Source: Pseudorhodobacter wandonensis (GTDB lineage: Bacteria > Pseudomonadota > Alphaproteobacteria > Rhodobacterales > Rhodobacteraceae). From it: DNA of 64,000 bases. The DNA is taken from the NCBI RefSeq assembly GCF_001202035.1, contig NZ_LGHT01000025.1:1-64000 (forward strand), read 5' to 3'. The notes under the pieces are model-generated. The model was not told the origin of the DNA. It made no database searches and saw nothing but the letters and a program-made list of their open reading frames with translations. The translations under genes and the position numbers were made by a program. Positions 1 to 8,769 of this stretch are shown piece by piece. How positions within the stretch are numbered: the stretch's first letter is position 1; every line of letters begins with the position of its first letter.

Positions 1-135
1 GACAAACACCGTCCCAGTGAACGGATCCTTGCGCAGAACCGAAGACACCAACGCCGCCAACCCATCATGACCCTTCCTGAAGTCGATCGGCTGTGTCGAG
101 ACCAGAACCCGCACCCGGTTGGAGGGGAACATCAT
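1..135 (-). CDS. tnpB: IS66 family accessory protein TnpB (partial)
   Basis: Only the first 45 codons are in the window. The translation starts MMFPSNRVRVLVSTQPIDFR and continues with KGHDGLAALV, the conserved N-terminus of IS66 TnpB (Orf2), an accessory protein needed for transposition of IS66 elements. Its ATG overlaps the tnpA stop codon as ATGA (132-135), the usual translational coupling in this family. It is cut by the window edge, not by a mutation. Confidence 0.85.
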   Translation of the reverse strand, partial: MMFPSNRVRVLVSTQPIDFRKGHDGLAALVSSVLRKDPFTGTVFV

Positions 136-560
136 GGCGAAGGCCCGAGCGCGCGCACAATCTCGGCAATTCTGGTAGCTGTCGCGGCACCGTCCAGCCG
201 GATTGTCACTTGGCCCAGAGCGATTTCGATTGATCCCAAAGGCTGCGCTTCTGGCTTGCCTGGTTGACCCGAACGCACCGGCAAAGAAGGCGCATTTCCC
301 TCCGACAGCACGAGAGACGCAAAGCAGAAGCCGTCGTCCTCCATCGCCGGCAAAACCAACTTGCCGTCCCGAGCCCGACCACGCCATTCCGACAAATGGT
401 TCGCCCGCAGCCCATAACGTGCCGCAACCGCGTTCACCGTTACGCCAGGCTTCAGGCTTTCTGCAACGATCTGCGCCTTGACCTCGTCAGGCCAGCGCTT
501 CTGGCCATTGCCCCGTAAATCCACCCCATAGTCCCTGAGAAACTCCACCGTAGTCGCCAT
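132..560 (-). CDS. tnpA: IS66 family transposase accessory protein TnpA
   Basis: A 142-residue protein with an N-terminal helix-turn-helix of the Transposase_8 type: KRWPDEVKAQIVAESL, then VNAVAARYGLRANHLSEWR at about residues 43-61. The C-terminal half ends with a short segment typical of IS66 OrfA. It probably binds the element ends; the DDE transposase TnpC lies outside the window. It is coupled to tnpB by an ATGA overlap. Length and motifs look normal. Confidence 0.85.
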   Translation of the reverse strand: MATTVEFLRDYGVDLRGNGQKRWPDEVKAQIVAESLKPGVTVNAVAARYGLRANHLSEWRGRARDGKLVLPAMEDDGFCFASLVLSEGNAPSLPVRSGQPGKPEAQPLGSIEIALGQVTIRLDGAATATRIAEIVRALGPSP

Positions 561-713
561 CGCGAAACTCCCGCCCCATGTCCAACAGGTGCGGAGTCGC
601 AGGTTAATCGATCATGCAGAAGGTGGGGGCCCGAGAACGCTTACATTGGTACGATGTCCAGGGTCATTGGACGAGGCGCAAAAACATCATCCATGAAAGT
701 TGGCACGGGCGAA

Positions 714-838
714 TGATGCAGCGTAAACCGAAGATGTAGGTGGCAATTGCACTGGCCAACAAGATGGCCCGCCAAATCTGGGCAATGCTCATCAGACAGC
801 TGGATTACCGAGATCCGGCCAAGGCGACGACAGCATGA
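714..838 (+). pseudogene. IS110-family transposase, C-terminal remnant
   Basis: Reading from 714, the frame gives MMQRKPKM, a stop (TAG at 738-740), then VAIALANKMARQIWAML up to about residue 40 and TGA at 836-838. The KPKM-VAIALANKMAR-IW run is the conserved C-terminal tail of IS110/IS902 transposases. The in-frame TAG and the missing N-terminal part mark it as dead. It begins about 70 bp outside the IS66 end, so that element may have inserted near or into an older IS110 copy. Confidence 0.75.
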
Positions 839-1178
839 GCTTCATGCTTATTCTGCGTTGAAAGTTGGTTCGATGGAGTGAGAAGACGACGACTATATGG
901 GAAATGATCGAAAAGATCAGGATAGGGAAAACCAGTTAGGGCTACGAGACCGTGAGCTCGCTGAATAGATTTGGACCCGATCACGCTGATCACCATATCG
1001 GCCCGCGGCCTTTAACAGTGCCGTAAAATAAGGCCTGACAGAAGACCGCACTCGATCTCGCCCAAAGGTCAAATTCTTCTTGATTCAAAGACGGAAACCA
1101 CAGAAGCCCCCAGATTTGTGGATGCCTTGCTTGGCAATTCTAGACGCAATGGGACGGGATGTTCTGAGCTAAATGCAC

Positions 1179-1471
1179 AGACGCGTTCAAGGGCGATGCA
1201 GTCGCTCAAGTCTAGGATCGTGGCTACCCGGCGCGCGAGGTGCCTATAAGGTTGGGAGTCCGTTGGTCGACAAGCAAATGCGAAGCAATCCCCGAGTGTC
1301 AGCACCAAATCGATCTACAAATGGCAAAGGCAGTTTTCGCGGCCTGTAAAAGTGGCCGAGGAGGTCGAAGCCCAAGCTGATGAGATCCGGCAGCTGCAGG
1401 GCAATTTGGCGCGAATAACTTAGAGCCAGGATATTCTAAAATTGGCGACCGAATTCTTTGTCAGTGATTCC
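1179..1471 (+). pseudogene. IS3-family OrfA remnant
   Basis: Two frames carry pieces of an IS3-type OrfA. The first reads TDAFKGDAVAQV, a stop, then DRGYPAREVPIRLGV (helix-turn-helix region). The second, after a frameshift and about 45 bp of unmatched sequence, reads SIYKWQRQFSRP, EAQADEIRQLQ and, after another stop, DILKLATEFFV, the leucine-zipper and DILKKAT-like region of OrfA. Two stops and a shift make it non-functional. No OrfB was recognised after it. Confidence 0.7.
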
Positions 1472-1882
1472 AGCCACTCGCGGATGTAAACATCCTCTGC
1501 TCGTCGTCTGTAAGGCGTTTCTATACGTCGCGAAGGGGCGGCGGGTGAGCTATGCACTCATTCGTCGGTCGGCAGGCGATTGCGCAGCAATCTGCCGAAA
1601 GGGGCAAGTTGCATGATGATCTGCGCCCCTCTCTTGGCTGCGCATTGCTCGGCCGGGTGGTCGCGCCTTGAAGCTATTGGAGGATACATCTTTCGGTTGG
1701 ACTCAAATTGGCTTCTGCTATGGTCGACGGCTCTTGTTTTCTATGCTCTATGCGCACCAGAATACCAAAATGATTTCATGGGGTTCCGCTGCTCGCTTGG
1801 TTGAGAAACTGTGGCATAAGCCGCCCATTGCTACGATCAAGTTTTCATGAATCCAATGTGCAACCAGCAGTGGAAATGCCAT
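1472..1882. other. Stretch without recognisable genes
   Basis: About 410 bp between the IS3 remnant and the sulfotransferase-like gene. Short ORFs here (for example 1580-1804 on the plus strand) have no recognisable motifs and no convincing ribosome binding sites. It is probably decayed mobile or accessory DNA. Confidence 0.5.
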
Positions 1883-2473
1883 TTAGGGAATGTTTGCGTA
1901 CATCTCAAAATCTTGCGCTGCAAATTGGCGCAGGCTGCTTTCGGATTTTGGAGATAGCGAAAGGGATGCCGTTGGCGACACATTTAGCCGTGGCAAAGTG
2001 ATTTCGCAGCCTAAGCGGTCTTCGAGAAAAGTAACAAATTGATCGATGTTTTCGTAGCGGAACAAATGATCCACGCCCCGTTCCTTTCGCGATTTCAAAA
2101 ACCGCGATTGTGATCCGACTGCCGCAAATTCTGGCGGATTTTCCGAGCAATAGGCCGTGACGAATTCGTCAAATGTGACATTTGCGGTGCTTTTGCTTGG
2201 GTCGGTCACGTCGTCGCGTTGGCGGTAGCGATACCAACTTCCCAGCCAATCGCAAGGTTCACGCATCAGGGCGGCGACGGAAAAACTATGGCCCGAGGCG
2301 ACTTCTAAATAGGGGCCCATGAAACGATGGAAGCGTTGCACGGATGTATGCTTTAGAACGGGTGGGCGTTGCACAACCAAGGCCGAAAGGGGTTCCAAAG
2401 CCGCCTCGATTGCTGTCGAGCCGGTCTTGGGCGTCGCCAGAAATGCAAGCCGCTGGTCCCAAAAAACTAACAT
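1883..2473 (-). CDS. Sulfotransferase-like family protein
   Basis: A 196-residue protein starting MLVFWDQRLAFLATPKTGST. The TPKTGST motif near residue 15 matches the 5'-phosphosulfate-binding loop of PAPS-dependent sulfotransferases. A later LMREPCDWLGSWYRYR (about 90-105) matches the 3'-phosphate-binding RxP segment. Such short proteins are common in roseobacters and are sometimes misnamed gamma-glutamyl kinase. The acceptor is unknown; a cell-surface or exported glycan is one possibility. It stands alone between IS remnants and recA, so it may have been acquired. Overall family assignment is fairly safe, activity is not. Confidence 0.7.
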   Translation of the reverse strand: MLVFWDQRLAFLATPKTGSTAIEAALEPLSALVVQRPPVLKHTSVQRFHRFMGPYLEVASGHSFSVAALMREPCDWLGSWYRYRQRDDVTDPSKSTANVTFDEFVTAYCSENPPEFAAVGSQSRFLKSRKERGVDHLFRYENIDQFVTFLEDRLGCEITLPRLNVSPTASLSLSPKSESSLRQFAAQDFEMYANIP

Positions 2474-2948
2474 GTTTGTTCCTCGTCATTCTCGGTTCGT
2501 CGTGGCGCACAGAGGAAAATGTTTGAATTTCAAACAGCCTCCTGCGGTTTCAATGACCTTTGATCTGATCACTCGTCAAGGGCTTCGGCTAGCATATTGC
2601 ATAAAAAAAGAGGACGAGATCTGCGGCGAGACACATGGAGCGAACCGGTGTGTGAACAGTTATGTAGCGTGGCGGGCGACGGCAAGAATGCCCACAAATA
2701 CAGGTATGATTCAGGCTGATTTCTGCCGGAATTATTTACGGTGCATTAACCAATACGCTTTATCAAATATTACAGGCTTTGACGCTGGGGCTTTTGATAG
2801 GTTGCTTGGGCAAAAATGCCGAAATCACGTTTGTTTTAAGAATACTCCATTAATGTTCTTGTTTTTCCCCAAGATTTATGGGAACAACAGGGGAACAAAT
2901 ACCGAGATTGCCGCGGCAAGGCGGCTGTGAAATAAAGGGGCGTAACAC
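2474..2948. promoter_or_regulatory. Divergent intergenic region with recA control region
   Basis: The 475 bp between the sulfotransferase-like gene and recA is relatively AT-rich and has no convincing gene. A plus-strand ORF crossing it (2319-2930) lies antisense to the sulfotransferase-like gene and has no family features. The only clear element is the SOS box near 2882, listed separately. Confidence 0.5.
2882..2896 (+). promoter_or_regulatory. SOS box (LexA operator) of recA
   Basis: The sequence GAAC-aacaggg-GAAC is a direct repeat with 7 bp between the halves, exactly the alphaproteobacterial LexA operator (GAAC-N7-GAAC, equally GTTC-N7-GTTC). It sits 52 bp upstream of the recA start, where it would block transcription until LexA is cleaved. 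LexA itself is not in the window. Confidence 0.9.
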
Positions 2949-4022
2949 ATGGCAACGGCAAACCTTCTAGATCTGAACGGAAAACGCGAGATGGATAAGG
3001 CAAAGGCGCTCGAAAGCGCATTGGCACAGATTGAACGTCAGTTTGGCAAGGGCTCGATTATGAAGCTCGGCTCTGAAAACGCGGTGATGGATGTAGAAGC
3101 AACGTCGACCGGTTCGCTTGGCCTTGATATTGCGCTGGGAATCGGTGGCTTGCCGCAGGGCCGGATTATTGAGATTTATGGCCCGGAAAGCTCGGGTAAA
3201 ACCACTTTGACGCTGCATGTGGTTGCCGAAATGCAAAAAAAAGGCGGCGTTTGCGCCTTTGTTGACGCCGAGCACGCACTTGATCCGCAATATGCCAAAA
3301 AACTTGGCGTTAACCTTGATGAGCTGTTGATCAGCCAGCCTGATACGGGTGAACAGGCGCTGGAAATCGTCGATACGCTGGTGCGTTCGGGGGCTGTGAA
3401 TATCATCGTCGTCGATTCGGTTGCAGCACTTGTGCCAAAATCGGAAATCGAAGGTGACATGGGGGATATGCAGATGGGCTCGCAGGCCCGTTTGATGAGC
3501 CAAGCCATGCGCAAATTGACCGCCTCTATCGGGCGCAGCAATTGCATGGTGATTTTCATCAACCAGATCCGGATGAAAATTGGCGTGATGTTCGGTAGCC
3601 CCGAAACGACAACGGGCGGCAACGCGCTTAAATTTTACGCCTCTGTACGCCTCGACATTCGCCGGATTGGGGCGATCAAGGATCGGGATGAGGTTGTTGG
3701 AAACTCGACCCGCGTTAAGGTTGTGAAAAACAAGGTTGCTCCACCCTTTAAGCAGGTGGAATTTGATATCATGTACGGCGAAGGCATCTCCAAAACCGGT
3801 GAGCTGGTCGATCTTGGCGTCAAAGCCGGCGTTGTTGAGAAATCGGGCTCTTGGTATTCCTACGGGGATGAGCGGATTGGCCAAGGCCGTGAGAACGCCA
3901 AAACCTATCTGAAATCCAATCCGGGGGTTGCACAAGAGATCGAGGATAAAATCCGCGCCTCGCACGGGCTTGATTTCCATATGGAAGACGGTGGAACGAC
4001 CGAGAGTCTTGTGGACGACTGA
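2949..4022 (+). CDS. recA: Recombinase RecA
   Basis: A 357-residue RecA that forms ATP-dependent filaments on single-stranded DNA for homologous recombination and triggers LexA self-cleavage in the SOS response. Walker [10 protein letters not shown] is at about residues 78-86, and the Walker B-like strand [21 protein letters not shown] follows at about 150. Loop motifs [14 protein letters not shown] and [12 protein letters not shown] are intact. The acidic C-terminal tail ends ESLVDD. The start follows AAAGGGGCG. It is expected to be SOS-inducible through the box at 2882 and is closed by its own terminator before alaS. Confidence 0.98.
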   Translation: MATANLLDLNGKREMDKAKALESALAQIERQFGKGSIMKLGSENAVMDVEATSTGSLGLDIALGIGGLPQGRIIEIYGPESSGKTTLTLHVVAEMQKKGGVCAFVDAEHALDPQYAKKLGVNLDELLISQPDTGEQALEIVDTLVRSGAVNIIVVDSVAALVPKSEIEGDMGDMQMGSQARLMSQAMRKLTASIGRSNCMVIFINQIRMKIGVMFGSPETTTGGNALKFYASVRLDIRRIGAIKDRDEVVGNSTRVKVVKNKVAPPFKQVEFDIMYGEGISKTGELVDLGVKAGVVEKSGSWYSYGDERIGQGRENAKTYLKSNPGVAQEIEDKIRASHGLDFHMEDGGTTESLVDD

Positions 4023-4049
4023 TCGTTCAACCGCAGCAAATTTAACACT

Positions 4050-4078
4050 GGCCGAGGTTTCAACTCCTCGGCCTTTTG
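4050..4078 (+). terminator. Rho-independent terminator after recA
   Basis: GGCCGAGG (4050-4057) and CCTCGGCC (4066-4073) form a perfect 8-bp stem with an 8-nt loop, followed by TTTT. It lies 28 bp after the recA stop and isolates recA from alaS. Confidence 0.85.
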
Positions 4079-4166
4079 CATTGTTGGTGACAGTGTTGTG
4101 GACAGTCCGGCCTTGCCCCGCTAAACGAATATCAAACCGATCCTTCGCCTGATAAGGGGCCTTTCT

Positions 4167-6824
4167 ATGCCATCGCTTAACGACATCCGTTCAACCTTTC
4201 TTGACTATTTCAACCGCAACGGCCACCGAGTTGTGGACAGCAGCCCCTTGGTGCCGCGCAATGACCCAACGCTAATGTTCGCCAACTCGGGCATGGTGCA
4301 ATTCAAGAACTGCTTTACGGGGGTCGAGCAGCGAGACTATGTCCGTGCCACGACCGCGCAGAAATGTGTGCGCGCAGGCGGCAAGCACAATGACCTCGAT
4401 AACGTCGGCTATACCGCGCGTCACCACACCTTCTTTGAAATGCTCGGCAACTTCAGCTTTGGTGATTATTTCAAGTCGGATGCCATTCCCTTTGCCTGGG
4501 AGCTGCTGACCCGTGATTTCGACATTCCCAAAGACAAGCTGTTGGTGACCGTCTATCACAATGATGATGAGGCGGCGAACCTTTGGAAAAAGGTCGCAGG
4601 ATTGCCAGATGATCGCATTATTCGCATTGCGACCGATGATAACTTCTGGCGCATGGGGCCGACCGGCCCTTGTGGTCCTTGCACCGAGATCTTTTTTGAT
4701 CATGGCGATAAAATCTGGGGCGGCCCTCCTGGCTCGGCCGATGAAGATGGTGACCGGTTCATTGAAATCTGGAACCTTGTTTTCATGCAAAACGAACAGC
4801 ATGCCGATGGCAGTCTGACACCGCTTCCTAAACAAAGCATTGATACCGGCATGGGGCTGGAGCGGATTGGCGCCTTGCTGCAAGGCAAGCATGACAACTA
4901 CGACACCGACCTGATGCGCAGCCTGATTGAGGCCTCGGCCCATGCGACCAGCAGCGATCCGGATGGCCCCGGCAAAACCCATCACCGCGTGATCGCCGAT
5001 CATCTGCGTTCGACTTCGTTCCTGATCGCCGATGGTGTGATGCCCTCGAATGAAGGTCGCGGTTACGTATTGCGTCGGATCATGCGTCGCGCGATGCGGC
5101 ATGCCCACCAACTTGGCGCGCAAGATCCTGTGATGCACCGCTTGGTACCGGCTTTGGTGCGCCAGATGGGCGCGGCCTATCCCGAACTTAGCCGTGCCCA
5201 AGCGATGATCGAAGAAACCCTTCGGCTGGAAGAGACCCGTTTCCGCCAGACGCTGGACCGCGGTTTGAAGCTGCTGGATGATGAACTTTCTAAAATACCC
5301 GAGGGCGCAAACTTGCCAGGGGCTGCTGCCTTCAAACTGTATGACACTTACGGTTTTCCGCTGGATCTGACCCAAGATGCGCTGCGTGAAAAAGGCCGCG
5401 CAGTGGACACAACCGGTTTTGAAGCCGCGATGGCCGAGCAAAAGGCCAAGGCGCGGGCAAGCTGGTCCGGCTCGGGTGAAACCAAGGATGCCGCGATTTG
5501 GTTCGATCTGGCCGAGGCACATGGCGCGACCGAGTTCTTGGGTTATGACACCGAGACAGCCGAAGGGCAGGTACTTGCCTTGGTAGCCTCAGGCGCTGAG
5601 ACCGATAAGGCGGGCAAGGGCGATGCTGTCCAAATCATCTTGAACCAGACGCCGTTTTATGCGGAATCCGGTGGCCAGGTTGGCGATGAGGGCGTCTTGA
5701 CTACCCCGACGGGTAAGGCGCGGATCACCGACACCAAAAAGGGGCAGGGGCTGTTTATTCACATGGCCGAGGTAACCGAAGGTACGATTTCCAAGGGCCA
5801 AGGTGCGGGTTTGACGGTTGATCATGGCCGCCGCGCCGCCATTCGCGCCAACCATTCGGCAACCCATTTGCTGCATGAAGCGCTGCGTCGGGCCTTGGGC
5901 GACCATGTTGCACAGCGCGGATCGTTGAACGCACCCGACCGTTTGCGCTTTGATTTCAGCCACGGTCAGGGGCTTTCGGCCGCCGAACTGGCGCAGGTTG
6001 AGGCCGAAGTGAACGCCTATATCCGCCAGAACGGTGTGGTCGACACCCGTATCATGACGCCGGATGATGCCCGCGGACTGGGCGCGCAGGCCTTATTTGG
6101 CGAGAAATACGGCGATGAAGTGCGCGTGGTTTCCATGGGTGTGCTGGATGGCTCGGGTAAGGGCGCAGATGGCAAGACCTATAGTTTGGAACTGTGCGGC
6201 GGCACACATGTGGGCCGTTTGGGCGAGATCGGGCTGTTCGTTCTGCTTGGGGATTCCGCCTCTTCGGCGGGCGTTCGCCGGATTGAGGCGCTGACCGGCG
6301 AAGGTGCGCTGACCTATCTGAAAGAGCAGCTTGGCTGCCTTGCCGATGTTTCGGCAGTGCTGAAAACGGCGCCGGCAGAGCTTGCGGGTCGTGCTAAATC
6401 TTTGCTGGAGGAACGCCGCAAGCTGGAGAACGAGGTCGCTCAATTGCGGCGTGAGCTGGCGATGGGGGGCTCGGCCGCGGGGCCGGAAGCAAAGGAAATC
6501 AACGGCGTCAAATTGATCGCGCAGGTGTTGACCGGTGTGTCCGGCAAGGATTTGCCGGGGCTGATTGATGAGATGAAGGCGCGGATCGGGTCTGGCGCGG
6601 TGCTGTTGATTGCCGATACCGGGGCCAAGCCTGCGGTGGCGGCGGGTGTGACCGAGGATATGACAGGTTCGGTTTCGGCCGTTGATCTGGTCAAGGCGGC
6701 GGCGGCGGCTTTGGGTGGCAAGGGCGGCGGCGGGCGGCCTGATATGGCGCAGGCCGGCGGCATGGATATTGCAGGCGCCGAGGCGGCAATCGCGGCCGTT
6801 GAAGCCATTATTGGAGGGAAATAA
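4167..6824 (+). CDS. alaS: Alanyl-tRNA synthetase
   Basis: 885 residues, the normal length for bacterial AlaRS. The N-terminal class II catalytic core contains [15 protein letters not shown] and the motif [15 protein letters not shown]. The editing domain shows the zinc-binding set [11 protein letters not shown] and, later, LCGGTHV. The C-terminal region carries a coiled-coil-like segment and a DHHA1-type end rich in Gly/Ala. It charges tRNA-Ala and hydrolyses Ser/Gly mischarged tRNA. It is followed after one base by a DUF1330 gene, probably cotranscribed up to the terminator at 7159. Confidence 0.98.
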   Translation: MPSLNDIRSTFLDYFNRNGHRVVDSSPLVPRNDPTLMFANSGMVQFKNCFTGVEQRDYVRATTAQKCVRAGGKHNDLDNVGYTARHHTFFEMLGNFSFGDYFKSDAIPFAWELLTRDFDIPKDKLLVTVYHNDDEAANLWKKVAGLPDDRIIRIATDDNFWRMGPTGPCGPCTEIFFDHGDKIWGGPPGSADEDGDRFIEIWNLVFMQNEQHADGSLTPLPKQSIDTGMGLERIGALLQGKHDNYDTDLMRSLIEASAHATSSDPDGPGKTHHRVIADHLRSTSFLIADGVMPSNEGRGYVLRRIMRRAMRHAHQLGAQDPVMHRLVPALVRQMGAAYPELSRAQAMIEETLRLEETRFRQTLDRGLKLLDDELSKIPEGANLPGAAAFKLYDTYGFPLDLTQDALREKGRAVDTTGFEAAMAEQKAKARASWSGSGETKDAAIWFDLAEAHGATEFLGYDTETAEGQVLALVASGAETDKAGKGDAVQIILNQTPFYAESGGQVGDEGVLTTPTGKARITDTKKGQGLFIHMAEVTEGTISKGQGAGLTVDHGRRAAIRANHSATHLLHEALRRALGDHVAQRGSLNAPDRLRFDFSHGQGLSAAELAQVEAEVNAYIRQNGVVDTRIMTPDDARGLGAQALFGEKYGDEVRVVSMGVLDGSGKGADGKTYSLELCGGTHVGRLGEIGLFVLLGDSASSAGVRRIEALTGEGALTYLKEQLGCLADVSAVLKTAPAELAGRAKSLLEERRKLENEVAQLRRELAMGGSAAGPEAKEINGVKLIAQVLTGVSGKDLPGLIDEMKARIGSGAVLLIADTGAKPAVAAGVTEDMTGSVSAVDLVKAAAAALGGKGGGGRPDMAQAGGMDIAGAEAAIAAVEAIIGGK

Positions 6825-6825
6825 C

Positions 6826-7125
6826 ATGCCGACAGCTCTTTGGATTGCCCATGTCGAGGTCACGGACCCCGAAGCTTATGGAAAATATGCGACCCTTGCC
6901 GGCCCTGCGATTGCCGCGCATGGGGGCGTTTTTCTGGCCCGCGGCGGGCGCTATGTTCAGCTGGAAGGCAAGGACCGGCCCCGCAATGTTGTGGCCCGTT
7001 TTCCCAGCCTTGAGGCGGGTGTGGCCTGCTATAATTCGGCCGAGTATCAGGCGGCGCTGGCCCATGCAAAGGGCGCGAGCATCCGTGACCTGATGGTGCT
7101 GGAAGAGGCCGAAACGCCTGCGTGA
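6826..7125 (+). CDS. DUF1330 family protein
   Basis: A 99-residue ferredoxin-like-fold protein starting MPTALWIAHVEVTDPEAYGKY, with RGGRYVQLEGKDRPRNVVARFPS in the middle and YQAALAHAKGAS near the end; these are hallmarks of DUF1330. Function is unknown; the fold is related to dimeric alpha-beta barrel proteins. The ATG was chosen because it lies two bases after the alaS stop and has GGAGG upstream. An upstream in-frame extension inside alaS is not credible. Probably the second gene of an alaS transcript. Confidence 0.85.
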   Translation: MPTALWIAHVEVTDPEAYGKYATLAGPAIAAHGGVFLARGGRYVQLEGKDRPRNVVARFPSLEAGVACYNSAEYQAALAHAKGASIRDLMVLEEAETPA

Positions 7126-7158
7126 CCGCGCGCGGACGTTTTCCTAACCTATTGATAT

Positions 7159-7200
7159 AAGGGGTAAAGATGAAAATTCTTTACCCCTTGTTAACTTTTT
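7159..7200 (+). terminator. Terminator after alaS-DUF1330
   Basis: AAGGGGTAAAG (7159-7169) and CTTTACCCCTT (7179-7189) form a perfect 11-bp stem with a 9-nt loop, followed by gttaactttttg. The U-tract is displaced a few bases but the hairpin is convincing. Confidence 0.75.
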
Positions 7201-7298
7201 GATGGCGGGCCAATCTCTGCCCTTTATGCACGCAATCTTTACGCTATACTGGCAGCATAAGCGCAGCAACAGACCGCGCCGGGCAGAAGGGTAAAAAT

Positions 7299-8093
7299 AT
7301 GTGCCGTTGGGCCGCCTATATTGGCAAACCGATTTTCATGGAAGAGGTGGTCAGCCGCCCCAAACACTCGCTCATTCATCAAAGCCATTGCGCGACCGAA
7401 TGCAAAACGGCCATTAATGCCGACGGCTTTGGGCTTGCGTGGTATGGCGATAAGCCTGAGCCGGGGCAGTACCGTGATGTATCACCCGCGTGGTCGGACC
7501 CGAATTTGAAAAGCCTTGTGCGACAAGTGCGATCAAAGCTGTTTCTGAGCCATGTGCGGGCCTCAACCGGTACCGCGACCAGCCGGAATAATTGCCATCC
7601 GTTTACCTCTAATCAATGGTCGTTCATGCATAATGGCCAAATCGGCGGGTTTGAAACTTTCCGCCGAGCGGGGGATATGATGATACCGGATGAATATTAT
7701 GGCGAGCGGCGCGGTGCCACGGATAGCGAGGCGCTGTTTCTGGTGGCCCTGTCTGAGGGGTTGAACGATGACCCGCGCGGGGCAATGGAACGGGCGACGG
7801 CACGGTTTGAGGCGCTGAGTCGTCAGTTGGGAACCACGCCCCATATCCGCCTGACCGCCGCGTTTTCCGACGGAGAAAAGCTATATGCCGTGCGCTATGC
7901 CAGTGATGACTACGCGCCCACGCTCTATCACCGTTGGTCGGTGACGCATCAAGGCCGCGCCGTGGTATCCGAGCCACTGGAAACCGATGAGCCGGATTGG
8001 CAACTGGTGCCACCGGGGACGTTTTGCACGTTTGAGGGCGAGGGCGTGAAGATGGAACCCTTTGCGCCAGTTGGGGTGGCTGTGGCTGCTTGA
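7299..8093 (+). CDS. Class II glutamine amidotransferase
   Basis: A 264-residue stand-alone Ntn-hydrolase glutaminase domain. Cys2 in MCRWAAYIG would be the nucleophile after Met removal. GLAWYG, SHVRASTG-T--NCHPF and FMHNGQIGGF are the conserved class II amidotransferase motifs, as in YafJ and EgtC. No ergothioneine genes lie nearby, so EgtC itself is unlikely and the substrate is unknown. The start is preceded by AAGGGT. It is monocistronic or followed loosely by the GFA gene after 95 bp. Confidence 0.85.
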   Translation: MCRWAAYIGKPIFMEEVVSRPKHSLIHQSHCATECKTAINADGFGLAWYGDKPEPGQYRDVSPAWSDPNLKSLVRQVRSKLFLSHVRASTGTATSRNNCHPFTSNQWSFMHNGQIGGFETFRRAGDMMIPDEYYGERRGATDSEALFLVALSEGLNDDPRGAMERATARFEALSRQLGTTPHIRLTAAFSDGEKLYAVRYASDDYAPTLYHRWSVTHQGRAVVSEPLETDEPDWQLVPPGTFCTFEGEGVKMEPFAPVGVAVAA

Positions 8094-8188
8094 TGTGATT
8101 GGCGTCTGCCAAGCAGATAACGTGGCAGTTGCTATATTCCGCTTACCTCGTACTGTTGTTCGGGCATGAAAGGTCGGGAGGGGCTGAT

Positions 8189-8677
8189 ATGACGAGCGCT
8201 CAGGGTGGATGCCTATGCGGATCACTTAGGTATGAGGTTCAAAAGCAACCAGCGAGAACCACTATGTGCCATTGTAAGTTCTGCCAGCGCGCAACAGGCG
8301 GGGCTTACCTTGTTGAGCCGGTATTCGAGAGTGCTGACTTCAAGATCATTCAGGGTAAGCCGAAGATTTATACCCATGTATCCGAAGGAAGTGGCAAAGA
8401 AGTCTATATTCATTTCTGCGACACATGCGGAACCAAGCTATATTTGACCTTTGAGCGCTTTGCCGGTGCGGTTGGCCTTTATGGTGGCACACTTGACGAC
8501 CCTAATTGGCTGATTGTCACCCCCGAAAACTCTAAGCACATTTTCTTAAGTGAAGCGAAAATTGGCACAGTGATTCCACCGCATGTTGCCAGTTTTTACC
8601 AACACGCCACAGAAAACGATGGCACGCCGATAGCGCCAACCATCTTTGACAAGCCGCATATTATCGGATCTCATTAG
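8189..8677 (+). CDS. GFA-domain (glutathione-dependent formaldehyde-activating enzyme family) protein
   Basis: 162 residues. Zinc-binding cysteines occur in the expected order: GGCLCGSLRYEV near residue 10, MCHCKFCQRATGG near 30, and FCDTCGTKL near 80. This is the GFA/CENP-V fold. The family is named after a protein reported to speed the glutathione-formaldehyde reaction, but most members are uncharacterised. The ATG at 8189 is preferred because GGGAGGGG precedes it; the longer frame from 8099 adds 30 residues unlike the family. Base composition is slightly more AT-rich than its neighbours. Confidence 0.85.
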   Translation: MTSAQGGCLCGSLRYEVQKQPARTTMCHCKFCQRATGGAYLVEPVFESADFKIIQGKPKIYTHVSEGSGKEVYIHFCDTCGTKLYLTFERFAGAVGLYGGTLDDPNWLIVTPENSKHIFLSEAKIGTVIPPHVASFYQHATENDGTPIAPTIFDKPHIIGSH

Positions 8678-8733
8678 TGCGATCATAGATCGGGCCAAAG
8701 CATTTTGGTCGCGGCCTTATGATCGGGGGCAAT

Positions 8734-8765
8734 AAAAAAGCCCGCTCGATTGAGCGGGCTTTTCG
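8734..8765. terminator. Bidirectional terminator between GFA gene and typA
   Basis: AGCCCGCTC (8739-8747), loop GATT, GAGCGGGCT (8752-8760), with an A-run on the left and TTTT on the right. It can stop both the rightward GFA transcript and the leftward typA transcript. Confidence 0.9.
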
Positions 8766-8769
8766 TAGT

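Larger units (their letters stand above)
1..644 (-). mobile_element. IS66-family insertion sequence, one end
   Basis: This is the tnpA-proximal end of an IS66-type element; the rest lies outside the window. It carries tnpA and the start of tnpB, both reading leftwards. The outer end is recognisable at 611-644: read on the minus strand, it begins GTAAGCG and continues into a G/C-rich stretch, as IS66 terminal inverted repeats do. IS66 elements make 8-bp target duplications, which would place one copy at 645-652 (attggtac). The partner copy cannot be checked here. Both visible ORFs are open, so the element may be intact. Confidence 0.85.

Noticed and set aside
2319-2930. 203-codon open frame on the plus strand before recA
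   Set aside because: It lies antisense to the sulfotransferase-like gene and across the recA control region, including the SOS box. It has no family motif.
7299-8093. EgtC of ergothioneine synthesis
   Set aside because: The fold matches, but no other egt gene is in the neighbourhood.
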